Shown here: positions 10,481 through 20,614 of the stretch, piece by piece
Layout: each line of letters opens with the position of its first letter
Numbering within the stretch: position 1 is the stretch's first letter
Assembly (NCBI GenBank): GCA_963575745.1
Contig: CAUYUJ010000736.1
Coordinates: forward strand, 447,501 to 511,500
Length of the DNA stretch: 64,000 bases
Source: Prorocentrum cordatum
Lineage: Eukaryota > Sar > Dinophyceae > Prorocentrales > Prorocentraceae
Direction: 5' to 3'
Notes under the pieces: model-generated
Seen by the model: only the letters and a program-made list of their open reading frames with translations
What the model was told of the DNA's origin: nothing
The model's database searches: none
Made by a program: the position numbers and the translations under genes

Positions 10481-10619
10481 CCCAAAGTGGGAGGGGCTTC
10501 TGCGGCCCAAAAAAGTAAAGAATCGGAACCGGATGTGTCATCATTTCCGATGGTTTTTTCGGGAGGCCATTTTCTAGATGTTGGGGCCTGTTTGGAAGAA
10601 CCGAAAACCATGCCGTGGC

Positions 10620-10830
10620 ATGGCATTGGAAACAATGAGGCCAGCGCTGCAGTGGGAGCACGATTCGGGACGAGCGGAAGCGCGGAAATGAGACCAGCGT
10701 TGCAGCGGGAACACGATTCGGAACGAACGGAGCGCGCAAATGCGGCCAGCGCTGCAGCGGGAGCACGATCCGGAACGAGCGGAAGCCCGAAATGAGGCCA
10801 GCGCCTCAGCGGGAGCAACATTTTGAACGA
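10620..10830 (+). repeat. ~52-bp tandem repeat, four copies
   Basis: Units contain GGCCAGCGCTGCAGCGGGAG, CACGATTCGG and ACGAGCGGAAGC. The final copy ends in GCAACATTTTGAACG. Confidence 0.75.
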
Positions 10831-10944
10831 AAAAACGAAAACCCGTTTCCCCTGGAATCCTCTCTGTAAAAAACAGTACGCGAAGGGGGCCAGATATTTT
10901 CCAGACGTCATCAGCAGAGAGAAGAGAGTAGTACTCATATTGTG

Positions 10945-11435
10945 TAACTGTGGAGGTGGCGGGGGAGGGAGGGGTGGGCAGACTGGGAGGGAGAGGGGGA
11001 GGGGAAGGGACGGGAAGGAGGAGGGGAGGTTGGAAGGAGGGGAGGGGGAAGGAAAATGGGACTGGGACGGGAGGGAGGGCCGGAGGGAGGGAGGGAGGAG
11101 AGGCGGGGCAAGGGGAGAGAGAGGAAACTGGGAGTGAGGGTGGGGAACGGTGGAACAGGAGGGGGTACCATCTTAGGGGGTTGGATACACGGGTTTGTAA
11201 GGCACGCTGAAGGGGGGGGGGATATTGGTATTGGACTCATGCCCCCTCATCCCTAACTGTCCTCGCTCCTCCTCATCCTCCTACTCCTCCCTCCTCATCC
11301 GTCCGCCTCCTCCTACTCCTCCTCCTCCTCCTCTTCCTCCTCCTCCTCCTTTTCCTCCTCCTCCTTCTCCTCCTCCTCTTCCTCCTCCTCCGCCTCCGCC
11401 TCCTCCTCCTCCTCCTTCCATCACCTCCCTCTTCC
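10945..11435 (+). repeat. Purine tract followed by pyrimidine tract
   Basis: From 10945 to about 11165 the + strand is GGGAGG-rich; from about 11265 to 11435 it is CTCCTCC-rich. The two halves are near complements of each other, so a long imperfect hairpin is possible. No coding signal. Confidence 0.7.
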
Positions 11436-11454
11436 TTGCCCCCCCCGCCTGTGG

Positions 11455-12250
11455 TTTACGGGAGTCCTGGACGCCTGTGCTGCGGATTCCCCGGCCCTTG
11501 GGGATTTCTAAAGTTGTGTAAGTTTCCAGTTGTCACAAGTCCAAACCGTTGTAAAATGTATGTCCTTCAAACAAATTCTTCACTCAAACAGAGAAGGGGG
11601 GTCTGGGGGGTTCGGGATTTCTGGTCGCCTGGGCTGCGGATTTCTTGGTCCTCGAGAATTTCAGATAAAAGTAAGGATCGCAACACAAAATATCACAAGT
11701 TCTGTGGAGGTTTGACATTATGGGGGTCGTGGGGTTTCAGGAATCTTGGTCGCATGGGCTGCAGATTCCCTGGCCCTTATGAAATTCAAAGAACTAGTAT
11801 TACAAAGATCCAAAAAGCATGCGCTTGTAAATTTCTTAGATCTGTCAGATTCGTGTAAGAACGTTAAAATCCTAGAGGGGTCGGGTTTCTGGTCGCCTGG
11901 GCGGCCGCAGAGTCCACGGCCCTCGCGAGTTTGAACTTTGCCTTGAAAACCCGTTGCATCTTCACAGGGGGATGAATCCAAACCGTCATACATGCAAGAA
12001 TGTGTTTCCCCAAAAATGGAAGTTTGAAATTTTGGGAGTCTGAGCGGTGAGGAATTTCCGGTCGTCTCGGCTGCGGATTCCAGGCCCCTGAGAATTCCAA
12101 ATCTTGGCAAATAAAGAATAAGCAATACAAGCCGTTGTCCGTTCCGAGAAATTTGAAATTTGGGCGTCTGGGGAGGGAGGGGGGGAGTCTTGGTCGCCTG
12201 GGCTGCGGAGTCCCTGGCCCCTGGGAATTTCAAATTCAGAATATTCCCCT
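11455..12250 (+). repeat. 120-165-bp tandem repeat, six copies
   Basis: Unit landmarks are TCGCCTGGGCTGCGGATTCC then TGGCCCTTGGGAATTTC, seen near 11466, 11628, 11748, 11892, 12059 and 12190. Between them lie AT-richer stretches with CAAACCGT or ACAAG words. Copies are strongly diverged. Confidence 0.75.
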
Positions 12251-12299
12251 AACAGTGGAAGCTTAGGGGTTCTCACTTGGTCTCACAATCTGGCCATGT

Positions 12300-12850
12300 T
12301 TGCCGGCTTTTCGCCCCCCATGCCGCCCCCGTGCCGCCCCGTGCCGTTTTCGTGCCGACACGGGCCAGCATCGTCATGGCAATCACAAAGCAAGCCTTGG
12401 CACATACAGCTTGTTTTGAGGAGAAGAAGGATTAGCAGGACTCCTGCCCCGAGCAAAGCGGGCAACGTTTTGATGCTCACACCAGCCCCCAGAATTCACG
12501 GTTTACGTGGGGTCGTGTTGTGGGAACCGCGAAGCGGTGTATGATACGGGCTCTCAGGAGTCGTGCCGCGGCCTTGATCTGAGCGCCTCCACTGGGGAGG
12601 GACGTCACCGTCAGGGATTGGCAGGTAATCTGGCTCGCACACTCGGGACACCGCAGAACGCAGCCAGGTCAGTTCCACCCGTGCACTCTGATACCTCCAC
12701 ATCGACCCTGGTCCTCAGAACTAGTGTGGAGAGCCCTCAAACAACTAACTCTGGATGGCAGCGTTGACCTGGCCGATCGCCATGCCCATCACGATCCCTA
12801 CGCCCAGAGAGTTCCAGCATACAGTCGGCACCCAAGAATTGTGGAGGATA
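12300..12850. other. No certain gene; weak coding hints
   Basis: A short GTGCCGCCCC-type repeat lies at 12318-12355. On the minus strand 12745-12850 reads a hydrophobic stretch (WNSLGVGIVMGMAIGQVNA) ending in a stop. It is too short, and without a clear start, to call a gene. Confidence 0.3.
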
Positions 12851-12859
12851 CGGTCACGG

Positions 12860-13065
12860 TCAGGAACTCTGGCTTGGCGTGCCACGCCGCTGGGTCTGGT
12901 CCACCACGCTTCGGCGCGACACGCTCTCCGCGTCCCAGCCCCCAAGCGTCAACGTCGCGAGCCTTTCCCAGTCTCCCGCCCTTCGGAGCGGAGCGACACG
13001 CTACCAGTGCGCAGGGCAGCGTGTTTCGCCTCGGCCGCCGCCACGACACGCTGAGCAAAAGTTCA
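12860..13065 (+). repeat. Dispersed repeat, copy 2 (partner at 148-350)
   Basis: Direct, diverged copy of the 148-350 repeat. It ends in GAGCAAAAGTTCATGCCGCG, which resembles the right ends of introner-like elements, and it is followed by the duplicate of candidate exon 19799-19852. Confidence 0.7.
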
Positions 13066-13085
13066 TGCCGCGCTCTGTCCCTTCA

Positions 13086-13141
13086 AATCCAGATCACGCT
13101 GGGCGGCGGGCTGGAGCTTGCCATCCCCGAAGCGCCAGCTG
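13086..13141 (+). repeat. Duplicate of the 19799-19852 candidate exon
   Basis: ATCCAGATCACGCTGGGCGG followed by CGGGCTGGAGCTTGCCATCC matches 19799-19840 with few changes, including the upstream CATGCCGCG motif. Either a decayed exon duplication or part of a larger dispersed repeat. The word GAGCTTGCCATCCC occurs a third time at 20014. Confidence 0.6.
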
Positions 13142-13358
13142 CCCGCAGCCGTCCAGGGGCGCAGTGCGTCTGACCTGGGAAAAGGCTCCCGGGCTCGAAG
13201 CGCAGGGCTCCCCCTCGAGAACCGCGACGCGCGACGAAGATCGTCGGCTCGGGCTGGCAATCGCCGTCTCCCCGCCGGCCGAAACGCTCCCCGAGGACCT
13301 GCGCCCGCGGGACCTCGCCGGGCCCCCGGGCAGCCCGCGGCCCGCGGCGCGGAGCGCC

Positions 13359-13466
13359 ATGGGCGGGGCGGGGCGGCCGCTGCTCTGGGCCTCGCTCGCG
13401 GCCGCCGCGGGCGGCCGACACGCCGACCCAGGCCAGGCCCCGCTGGAGCGGCGTGAGAAAACCGGT
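13359..13466 (+). CDS. Possible first exon with a signal peptide
   Basis: An ATG at 13359 opens a frame whose codons end almost only in G or C. It starts MGGAGRPLLWASLAAAAGG, a short positively charged and hydrophobic stretch resembling a secretory signal peptide, then HADPGQAPLERREKTG. It lies 4.7 kb upstream of, and on the same strand as, the secreted-glycosidase catalytic exon, so it could be that gene's first exon. No donor was identified, and such Ala-rich frames arise easily in this GC content. Confidence 0.2.
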
Positions 13467-13529
13467 TGGACTGGCCCGGACATTCGCGCGCAGGTGGCCC
13501 GCGAGAGATCGCGGAGCCGGCTCGCGCAA

Positions 13530-13770
13530 GACCTCTTTTTCTGTTCGTCGCTCGTTCCGATCCGATCGAGACCGATTCCGACCAGACCGATCCCGATTGG
13601 ATTCCGACGTTCCGACTCCGATGCGGCCCGGTGTTTACCCGGCGTCGTTGTGCAACTTTGCGCAGCCGATCCGATTCGATTTTGGTTCCGTGCCGATGGA
13701 TTCGACGCGACTCTCCGATTCGATGCCGACTTCTCCTGCCCAGGCAGAGCCCCATGACATCCTCGCGTCG
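13530..13770 (+). repeat. CCGATTCGATTCC-type dispersed repeat
   Basis: Words GATCCGATCGAGACCGATTC, GATTCGATTTTGG and CCGATTCGATGCCG recur here. Related stretches lie at 17390-17460, 17720-17890 and 39340-39440. In all of them a CCTGCCCAGG- or CTGCACCAGG-like word follows. No gene seen. Confidence 0.55.
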
Positions 13771-14016
13771 CGACACAACCACGACGGAAGGCCTTTGGCC
13801 ATGTCTGGCTTCCAGGGGCCCTCACGGGGCCCTGGGGCCCCCTCGAGGCTCGAATTTAGGGGCTCGAGGTGTTTCACGTTTTTCTACCTTTCTGGGCCTC
13901 CAGGAGGCGTCTCGCCGCCACAGCTGAATCCGCCTCGAAATTTTGTTCTGAATGCACCCTGGGGCAGGTCCAGGGTCGACGTTGGACCCCGCCCTCAGCT
14001 CGTCCCGCGAGATGAG

Positions 14017-15502
14017 AATTTTTCACTGCGTGGAGCTCCCCATATGTGCATCTATTCGCATGGACCTGTCCGCCGTGAGTGTCTAGGCGCAAGAGCTTTC
14101 GAATACAAGCGGGCTTGAACTGTGACGTTCTGGTCATGAATCTAACTGCGAATTAATTGGTGTGTGAATGAGTCTCAGTAGTACGAGCGCGTCTCTGCGC
14201 ATGAGCCTGGGGCCTCCTGGAGCCTCCAGAAACCTCCTGGGGCTTCCTGGGGCCTCCAGGAGCCTGTTGGGGCCTCCTGGGGCCTCTTGGGGCTTCGAGT
14301 GGCCTCCTGAGGTCTCCTGGAGCCTCGCGTGGCCTCCTGGAGCCTCCTGGAGCCTCCTGGAGCCTCCTTGGACCTAGGGAGAATTCGTGCCCCAGGAGAG
14401 GCCCAATATATAGGAATAGACGTACATAAAACATTGCGGATTGGAGCCACAGGAGAAGGGCAATATATAGGAACACACGTAAAACACCAAGGATTCGTGC
14501 CTCAGGGGAGGCCCTATCTATAGAAACTAAAGTTTAAAAAAAGGATTGTATACACAGGAGAAGGACATTCTATAGAAACATACGTATAGCATCAAGGATT
14601 CGTGATCCAGGTGAGGCCCAATATATAGGAGCATACGTAAAACACATGGGATTGGAGCCACTCCTGTTGCCTTCTGAGGCCTCCTGCTCTTGGGGCCTCT
14701 CGGGGCCTCCTGTTGCCTTGCGGGGCCTCCTGGCGCTTCCTGTTTCCTCCTGGGGCCTCCTGTGGCTCCCTAAAGCCTCCTGGAGCTTCCTGGGGCCTCC
14801 TGGAGCCTCTTGGGACATCCTGTGGCCTCTTGAGTCTTCCTGTGGCCTCCTGACGCTTCCTGGGACCTCATGTGGCCTCCTGAGGCCTCCTGAAGCCTGC
14901 GGGAGCCTCCTGTGGCATCCTGGGGAGAATTTGTGCCCACGATTCTGGCCACCAAAACAGGCAAACCGATCGAGGCATCCTCAAAATCTGGCCCCCCTGG
15001 GGGGCGAAAATGAGCACCTCGCTCGAGACATCCTCCAAATCTGCTCCGAAAGCGGAGGATGTTGGGGACCAAAACAGGCAAGCCGCCTGAGACATCCCCG
15101 CCATTTGAGCGCGAACGGAGGCCGTTCAATACCCCTGGCGGCCCCCCCTTAGGAGGCGCCTCGCACGAGACATCCTCAAAATCTGTTCCGAAAACGAGGA
15201 CGTTGAGCATGCTAACAGGTTAACAAGCAAACCGCTCGAGGCATCCCCGCCATTTTGGCCCCTGGCCGCCCCCCCTAGGAGTGCTAAAACCAGCAAACCG
15301 CTCGAGACATCACCATCTGCTCATCCTCATCATCAGCAGCAGCAGCAGAAGCAGCATCAGCATCAGCATCAGCATCATCACCATCCTCACCCATCATCCA
15401 CCATCACCATCACCCTCACATCATACTCTCATCACAATCATCATCATCATCATTGTCTAGTGCAGAGAGGGAGGAGAGAAGAGAGAGGTCCGGCGCGGTC
15501 AA
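14017..15502 (+). repeat. 1.49-kb tandem duplication, first copy
   Basis: Begins GAATTTTTCACTGCGTGG and runs through CATCTATTCGCATGGACCTG. It contains a GGGCCTCCTG array (14200-14380), a ~55-base array with ATATATAGGAACACACGTA (14385-14640), a second GGCCTCCTG array (14645-14930) and a series of CGAGACATCCTC units (14940-15310). A CAT/CAG-rich microsatellite and GTCCGGCGCGGTCAAAG close the copy. The second copy follows immediately. Confidence 0.85.
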
Positions 15503-16804
15503 AGAATTATTCACTGTGTGGATCTCCCCATTTGTGCATCTATTCGCATGGACCTGTCCGCCGTGAGAGTCTAGGCGCAAGAGATTTCGAATATAAGCGG
15601 ACTTGAGTTGTGACGGTTTGGTCTTGAATCTAATTGCGAATGAATTGGAGTGTGAATGAGTCTCAGTAGTACGAGCGCGTCTCTGCGCATGAGCCTGGGG
15701 CCTCCTGGGGCCTCCAGAAACCTCCTGGGCCTTCCTGGGGCCTCCAGGAGCCTGTTGGGGCCTCCTGGGGCCTCTTGGGGCTTCGAGTGGCCTCCTGAGG
15801 CCTCCTGGAGCCTCGAGTGGCCTCCTGGAGCCTCCTGGAGCCTCCTGGGACCTCCTAGGGAGGATTCGTGCCCGAGGAGAAGCCCGATCTATAGGAACAG
15901 ACGTACATAAAACATTGCGGATTGGAGCCACAGGAGAAGGGCAATATATAGGAACACACGTAAAACACCAAGGATTCGTGCCCCAGGGGGGCCCTATCTA
16001 TAGGAACAGACGTAAAACATGCAGGACTGTATACACAGGAGAAGGGCAATCTATAGAAACATACATATAGCATCAAGGATTCGTGCTCCAGGTGAGGCCC
16101 AATCTATAGGAGCATACGTAGAACACATGGGATTGGAGCCACTCCTGTTGCCTTCTGAGGCCTCCTGCTCCTGGGGCCTCTCGGGGCATCCTGTTGCCTG
16201 GGCCTCCTGGCGCTTCCTGTGGCCTCCTGGGGCCTCCTGTGGCTCCCTAAAGCCTCCTGGAGCTTCCTGGGGCCTCCTGGAGCCTCTTGGGACATCCTGT
16301 GGCCTCTTGAATCTTCCTGTGGCCTCCTGATGCCTCCTGGGACCTCATGTGGCCTCCTGGGGCCTCCTGAAGCCTGGTGGAGCCTCCTGTGGCATCCTGG
16401 GGAGAATCTGTGCCCACGAGTCTGGCCACCAAAACAGGCAAACCGATCGAGACATCCTCAAAATCTGGCCCCCCCTGGAGGGCGAAAATGAGCGCCTCGC
16501 TCGAGACATCCTCCAAATCTGCTCCGAAAGCGGATGATGTCGGGGACCAAAACAGGCAAACCGCTTGAGACATCCCCGCCATTTGGGCGCGAACGGAGGC
16601 CGTGCAATACCCCTGCGCACGAGACATCCACAAAATCTGCTCCGAAGACGAGGATGTCGAGCATGCAAACAGGCAAACCGCCTGAGACATCCCCTCCATT
16701 TGGGCGCGAACGGAAGCCGTGCAATACCACTGGCGGCCTCCCTTTAGGAGTGCTAAAACCAGCAAACCGCTCGAGACATCCTCATCATCTGCTCATCGTC
16801 ATCG

Positions 16805-16855
<51 letters not shown>

Positions 16856-17013
16856 GCATCAGCATCAGCATCAGCATCAGTATCATCATCTTCTTCTTCA
16901 TCATCATCATACTCATACATCATTCACCATCACCATCATACTCACATCATACTCTCACCATACCATCGTCATCATCATGGTATGGGTGGCAGGTGGTCCA
17001 GCGCGGTCGGAGA
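15503..17013 (+). repeat. 1.49-kb tandem duplication, second copy
   Basis: Same order of parts as 14017-15502 with modest divergence: GGCCTCCTG array 15690-15860, ATATATAGGAACACACGTA units 15868-16125, second GGCCTCCTG array 16140-16410, CGAGACATCCTC units 16430-16790. A much expanded (ATC)n microsatellite (16786-16980) closes it, with GTCCAGCGCGGTCGGAG at its end. Minus-strand frames here read RRPQEAPGG over and over and are not genes. Confidence 0.85.
16796..16925 (+). repeat. (ATC)n / (CAT)n microsatellite
   Basis: About 130 bases of CAT triplets with CAG and CTT interruptions. In one frame this would be poly-His, which is a by-product. Confidence 0.9.
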
Positions 17014-17039
17014 ATAATAACAAGAACCCCATCCTTTGG

Positions 17040-17600
17040 ATATGGGGAATAACGGATATGAAACAAAACCTTCCGTGATGTTTTCTCGGTAGTTTTTTTC
17101 GGCGTCCCGTGGGCCCTCACAGGGCCCAGGAGCGGTGAAAAGAAATGGAGGTGAAAAAACAGTCCCAGAGAAGAGGTCCTGATTTCTGGGGAGCCATGTG
17201 AGGCGTTTCAGAAAAGGCCTCGCCTTCGAGGACCGAAGGAGTTGCCATCTCTTCCTGGGCGGAAGGCCGGCGGAAGGCGGCGGAAGTAAAACGGGGCCGC
17301 CACCGCCTGCGAAAGTTAGCGGAGGGGTGGCGGAGGCCCGCAGAAGCAAAAGATGCGCCCTCAAGAGATGGTCATGACGCCAGATATCTGGGTCCATCTC
17401 GATCCGATTCGGTATAGGTTCTGGCCGGGCCGCTCCGATTCGATGCCAAAATACCGCCGCCAGGAGGCAAGTGGGTCCTGGAGGTTGTTCGCCGTTTTTG
17501 CCTTCCTCGGGTCCTCCTCGGGCCCCAGGATTATTTGAAAACGACTCGGGATGAAAAATAAAAATCCTCGGGGAAGGCCCCTTGGTCCCCGACCCGATTC
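17040..17600. repeat. Reversed dispersed repeat B copies and flanks
   Basis: Two reverse-orientation fragments of repeat B lie at about 17060-17130 and 17470-17585, the second with GAAAACGACTCGGGATG. The middle holds GGAAGGCGGCGGAAG-like short repeats. No gene seen. Confidence 0.5.
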
Positions 17601-17984
17601 CCTCAGGACCCGCTTGCTTCAGGTCCATTTGAGACAAAAGGGCGCCTGCGCAACAGCGGCGGCTCCCGATTTGGGACAACAATTGCTGTTGGGCATCGCA
17701 CCGTTGTCCATGCCCATTTCGAGCGTCCAGAGACTATCCGATGCGGCCCGATACGTGCATGGGCGTTGCCGCGGATCTTGGCGCGCCCGTTCCCACTGTA
17801 TTTTGACTTCTCGCAGATGCTGCCCGATCCGACCGACGCACACTTCGATTCGACCCGAATTTGCGATTGGGTGCTGGCGGATCCTGCCCAGGCGTCTGCA
17901 AGAAAGTCGGACGGCGAGTGGACTGCGCTGGTAACAATTTTCGGCCTTCCGCGCGGTCCTTCAGCCAGGAGAGCAAAAAGCAGC

Positions 17985-18184
17985 ACGGGCAGCAATGCCT
18001 GGAGGTCTGCGCGGATCGCTTGGTTTGACGCTGAACTCCCCTCCCTATACCCCTGCCGGCGCCTCCAGTGCCGCCCCAGGCGCGGGAAGGGGTCTGGGAA
18101 GGCAGGTACAGCGCCGACCTGAGAAATTCGGGCCGACCTCCCCCAGTGTATGTCTATGCCGTCTTTTGCTCTTCTGCCGGCGAG
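17985..18184. mobile_element. Introner-like foldback element, copy 3, ending at a splice acceptor
   Basis: The left arm TGGAGGTCTGCGCGGATCGC then GACGCTGAACT pairs with the right arm GTACAGCGCCGACCTGAG then GGGCCGACCTCC. The centre is CCGGCGCCTCCAGTGCCGCC. The right end continues GTGTATGTCTATGCCGTC, a pyrimidine run (TTTTGCTCTTCTGCC) and GGCGAG. There the reading frame of the glycosidase exon becomes recognisable. The element therefore appears to supply the 3' end of an intron. Its end resembles the end of copy 4 at 19775-19798. Confidence 0.7.
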
Positions 18185-19600
18185 GAGCTCTGCGTAGAGC
18201 GCGGGTGCTGTTGGGACAACTCCTCGACCAGCGGGCAAGCGCCGTGCTTCATGCCGGGGGAGGGTTCCGCCGAAGGCATCCGGACCCTGCTCGTCCTTCA
18301 GTCCAACCATCTCGATATGGGGTACAAAGACATGTTGCCAGGCCTGATCGACCTCTACTTCGACGAATACTTCCCGCGCGCGGCGGCCGTCGGGGCGGAG
18401 CTGCGCAAGGCTGGCGGCCAGGCGCGGCTCCGTTGGATGACGCACCCGTATCTGGTAAGTCTGTACGTGAGCTGCCCGCCAGGCTTGGGCTTGCACTGCC
18501 CTGGCGAGGACGAGCTGGCCGTTTTCCAGGAGGCCGTGACGGCAGGCGACATCTGGTGGCAGGGCTTCCCCGCGAACGCCGAGCTGGCGATCATGGACCC
18601 GTCTCTGATCGAGGCGTCCGTTGCCATGACGCATGAGCTTGACGACCTATTTGGGGTTCCACGCAAGAGGGCGGTGTCCACGCGGGACGTGCCCGGGATG
18701 GACCGCTCGGCAATCCCCGTGCTCCGGAGGAGCGGGATAGACCTGCTCAGCGAGGGGCACAATGGCTCCCCGTGGCCCGCCAACGTGCCGCCCGCCTTCC
18801 TGTGGGTCGACCGGTGCGCCGCCGGCTCCCACGCGCACGTGCGCGAGGGTGTCTCCCCACCTTCGGGCGAGTCAATCCCGGTGCTCTGGACCAGGAACTA
18901 CGGCGATACCGGTGTTGTGCTGGCCCTGCCGAACAGCACCGTGGCCGTGGCCTACAATTGGCGCGGCGACAACGCGGGCCCGCCAGAGACTGCCAAGGAG
19001 GTGCAGGACGTCTGGGACAGCTTGGCCAAGCTGGCCCCAGGCGCGGAAGTCCGCGCCAGCACCTTCGAGGAGATCGCAGGAGAGTTGCAGCGGGTCCAGC
19101 ACTTGCTGCCAGTGGTGGAGAGGGAGGTGGGGGACACGTGGATCTTCGGGTGCGCGTCCGACCCGGCCAAGTTGGCCCAGACGAGGGCGGCGCAGAGACA
19201 CCGCGCCGCGTGCGCGGGCCAGGCGGCGGGCCCGTGCCTGGATCCAGGGCGCCTCGGCAACTTCAGCAGGCTCCTGAGCAAGAATGCGGAGCACACCTGG
19301 GGGCTCTCGGTGTTCCACTTCTCCGGCGCGCAGTACAAGTGGTACCAGAACAGCGAGTTCCACGCATTGCGCAGGACGAGCTACGAGGACCCCGCCAACA
19401 AGTCGGCGGCGTTCGTCAAACTGTTCGAGGACTCGTGGAGGGATCAACGCCGCTTCGGCCTGGACGCGGCGCTGGCGGCCGTCGCTGGCACGCAGCTGGA
19501 GCGGGACATCAGGAGCGAGTTTGCAGCACTGCGGCCCCCGCGCCCGTCGCTGGAGGGCCTCGTGCCGGTCTGGACGTCCTCCGTGGATGGCGCGAGAGGT
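18185..19600 (+). CDS. Trefoil/DUF5054 (GH38-like) glycosidase, catalytic exon
   Basis: Large exon of a predicted secreted carbohydrate-active enzyme. It starts inside a trefoil (P-type) domain: CVERGCCWDNSS and APCF supply the last four of the usual six cysteines, so the first two must lie in an upstream exon. From about 18290 it matches the DUF5054 family, which resembles GH38 alpha-mannosidases: NHLDMGYKDMLPGLIDLYFD, then FPANAELAIMDPSLIEA, the DVPGMDRSAIPVLRRSGIDL motif, FLWVD, then NAEHTWGLSVFHFSG and SWRDQRRFGLDAALAAV. Codons end overwhelmingly in G or C and no stop occurs. The frame runs on beyond 19600 into foldback element 4, so I place the exon end near GGT|GTGCAT; the exact donor is uncertain. 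The substrate is unknown. Family membership is from recognised motifs, not a search. Confidence 0.78.
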
Positions 19601-19639
19601 GTGCATCCCGACTCGATCCCAGAAGAGCAGAGAAAACGC

Positions 19640-19798
19640 AAGAGCATACACTTTGGAAGGTCCGCGCGGATCTCCTGGGCCTGCGCCAGACCACACTTTC
19701 CCCGGCGCGCGGAGAGCAGGTGCGGGGAGCGCCGACTCACCACGAAGTCCGCGAGGCCTTGGGAAAGCTTATGCTCATGCCGCGTCTTGCTCCTCTAG
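19640..19798. mobile_element. Introner-like foldback element, copy 4, inside an intron
   Basis: The left arm is GCATACACTTTGGAAGGTCC then GCGCGGATCTC. The right arm is GAAGTCCGCGAGGCCTTGGG then AAAGCTTATGC, roughly its reverse complement. Downstream come CTCATGCCGCG, a pyrimidine run and the acceptor CTCCTCTAG. The catalytic frame of the glycosidase reads into the element and stops there, as expected if the element is most of an intron. Confidence 0.7.
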
Positions 19799-19852
19799 AT
19801 CCAGATCACGCTGGGCGGCTGGCTGGAGCTTGCCATCCCGGGGGACGCCGAC
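19799..19852 (+). CDS. Glycosidase gene, possible small exon
   Basis: Directly after the CTCCTCTAG acceptor the phase-0 frame reads IQITLGGWLELAIPGDAD with G/C-ending codons. A short beta-strand segment of this kind is expected between the catalytic part and the next recognised exon. Against it, nearly the same bases recur at 13086, and GAGCTTGCCATCCC again at 20014, so this may be repeat DNA. The donor was not found. Confidence 0.35.
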
Positions 19853-20007
19853 CGCCCGCCGCACCGATCCTGGCCAGACGGATCCTGGCCCAAGGATCGG
19901 TGCACACGCCCTCGCGGTCGTGGGCCCTCGGCGCGGGCCTGGTCAGAACCGTTGCGCGTGTGCAGTTCTCCTCGCCTGATGCCCCCCTGCACTCGAGGGT
20001 GCGCCAG

Positions 20008-20115
20008 TAGAGCTTGCCATCCCCTGGGGGCGCCATCCGCCCGCCTCACCGATCCTGGCTGGGCGGGTCCTGGTCCCAGGAGCGGTGCGCACGGCCCTCC
20101 CGGTATGGCCGGGGA
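20008..20115 (+). repeat. Direct duplication of 19826-19930
   Basis: GAGCTTGCCATCCCCTGGGG, CCGCCTCACCGATCCTGG and CAGGAGCGGTGCGCACG repeat the order and most bases of 19826-19930. Tandem duplication, spacing about 180 bases. Confidence 0.65.
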
Positions 20116-20199
20116 GTCATGCGCGCTGCTCTTGGGCCCAGCAGTGGCACGTCCAAGAGGGGTGGTCCGGGGCGGCCGAGCGGGAGGTGATGACCGGGG

Positions 20200-20375
20200 T
20201 CGAGTGTTGTTGAAGGTGCCCCTGGGCCAAGGTGCCCCCCAGGATTTCCAAGGAGGTCCCCATGGCCTCCAGAGCACCCCATCACGAGGCCCAGGGGCCC
20301 CAGGGGCTCCAAGATGGAGCGAAAAGCTGGGGGCACCCTGGGCCAGGGGCACCTTCAAAAGCACCCGGCAGGGGG
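20200..20375. mobile_element. Foldback element, type C, copy 2
   Basis: The left arm is TTGAAGGTGCCCCTGGGCCA then AGGTGCCCCCCAGG. The right arm, CTGGGGGCACCCTGGGCC then AGGGGCACCTTCAA, is its near-perfect reverse complement. The loop carries CCATGGCCTCCAGAGCACCC. Same family as 9160-9300. A run of G follows. Confidence 0.75.
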
Positions 20376-20389
20376 GGGGGGGGGGGAAT

Positions 20390-20545
20390 CTCATGGCGGG
20401 GACCATGACATGTCCCAGATCTCATGGCCCCCTCTTCGTTCGGTACTTGTCCTGGCCCCCCCCCCGTGGGCCGTGCACACGCCTCGGGCCATGATCTGCG
20501 AGCCCCCCGTCTTGGACGCCCCCGAGGCGAGGCGGACGTCCCCAG
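20390..20545 (+). repeat. Dispersed repeat D, copy 1 (partner at 47312-47435)
   Basis: Shared words with 47312-47435 include TCATGGCGGG, CCTCGGGCC, GATCTGCGAGCCCCCC (there GATTTGTGACCCCCCC) and GACGCCCCCGA. Direct orientation. Confidence 0.65.
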
Positions 20546-20614
20546 GCATCCCAGAGACGCTCCAGGGCCCTCCTGGCCGAAGGAGGAAAAAAACAAAAAC
20601 ACAAACAACAACAA

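Noticed and set aside
9049-10766. Long frames across the N run
   Set aside because: They cross a 100-N assembly gap and (GGA)n; the undefined codons carry no information.
16534-17078. Poly-His / poly-Ile open frames
   Set aside because: Translations of an (ATC)n microsatellite inside a tandem duplication.
18772-20010. 412-codon + frame overlapping the glycosidase exon
   Set aside because: Out of frame with the DUF5054 motifs, with poor third-position GC. A shadow of the real exon.
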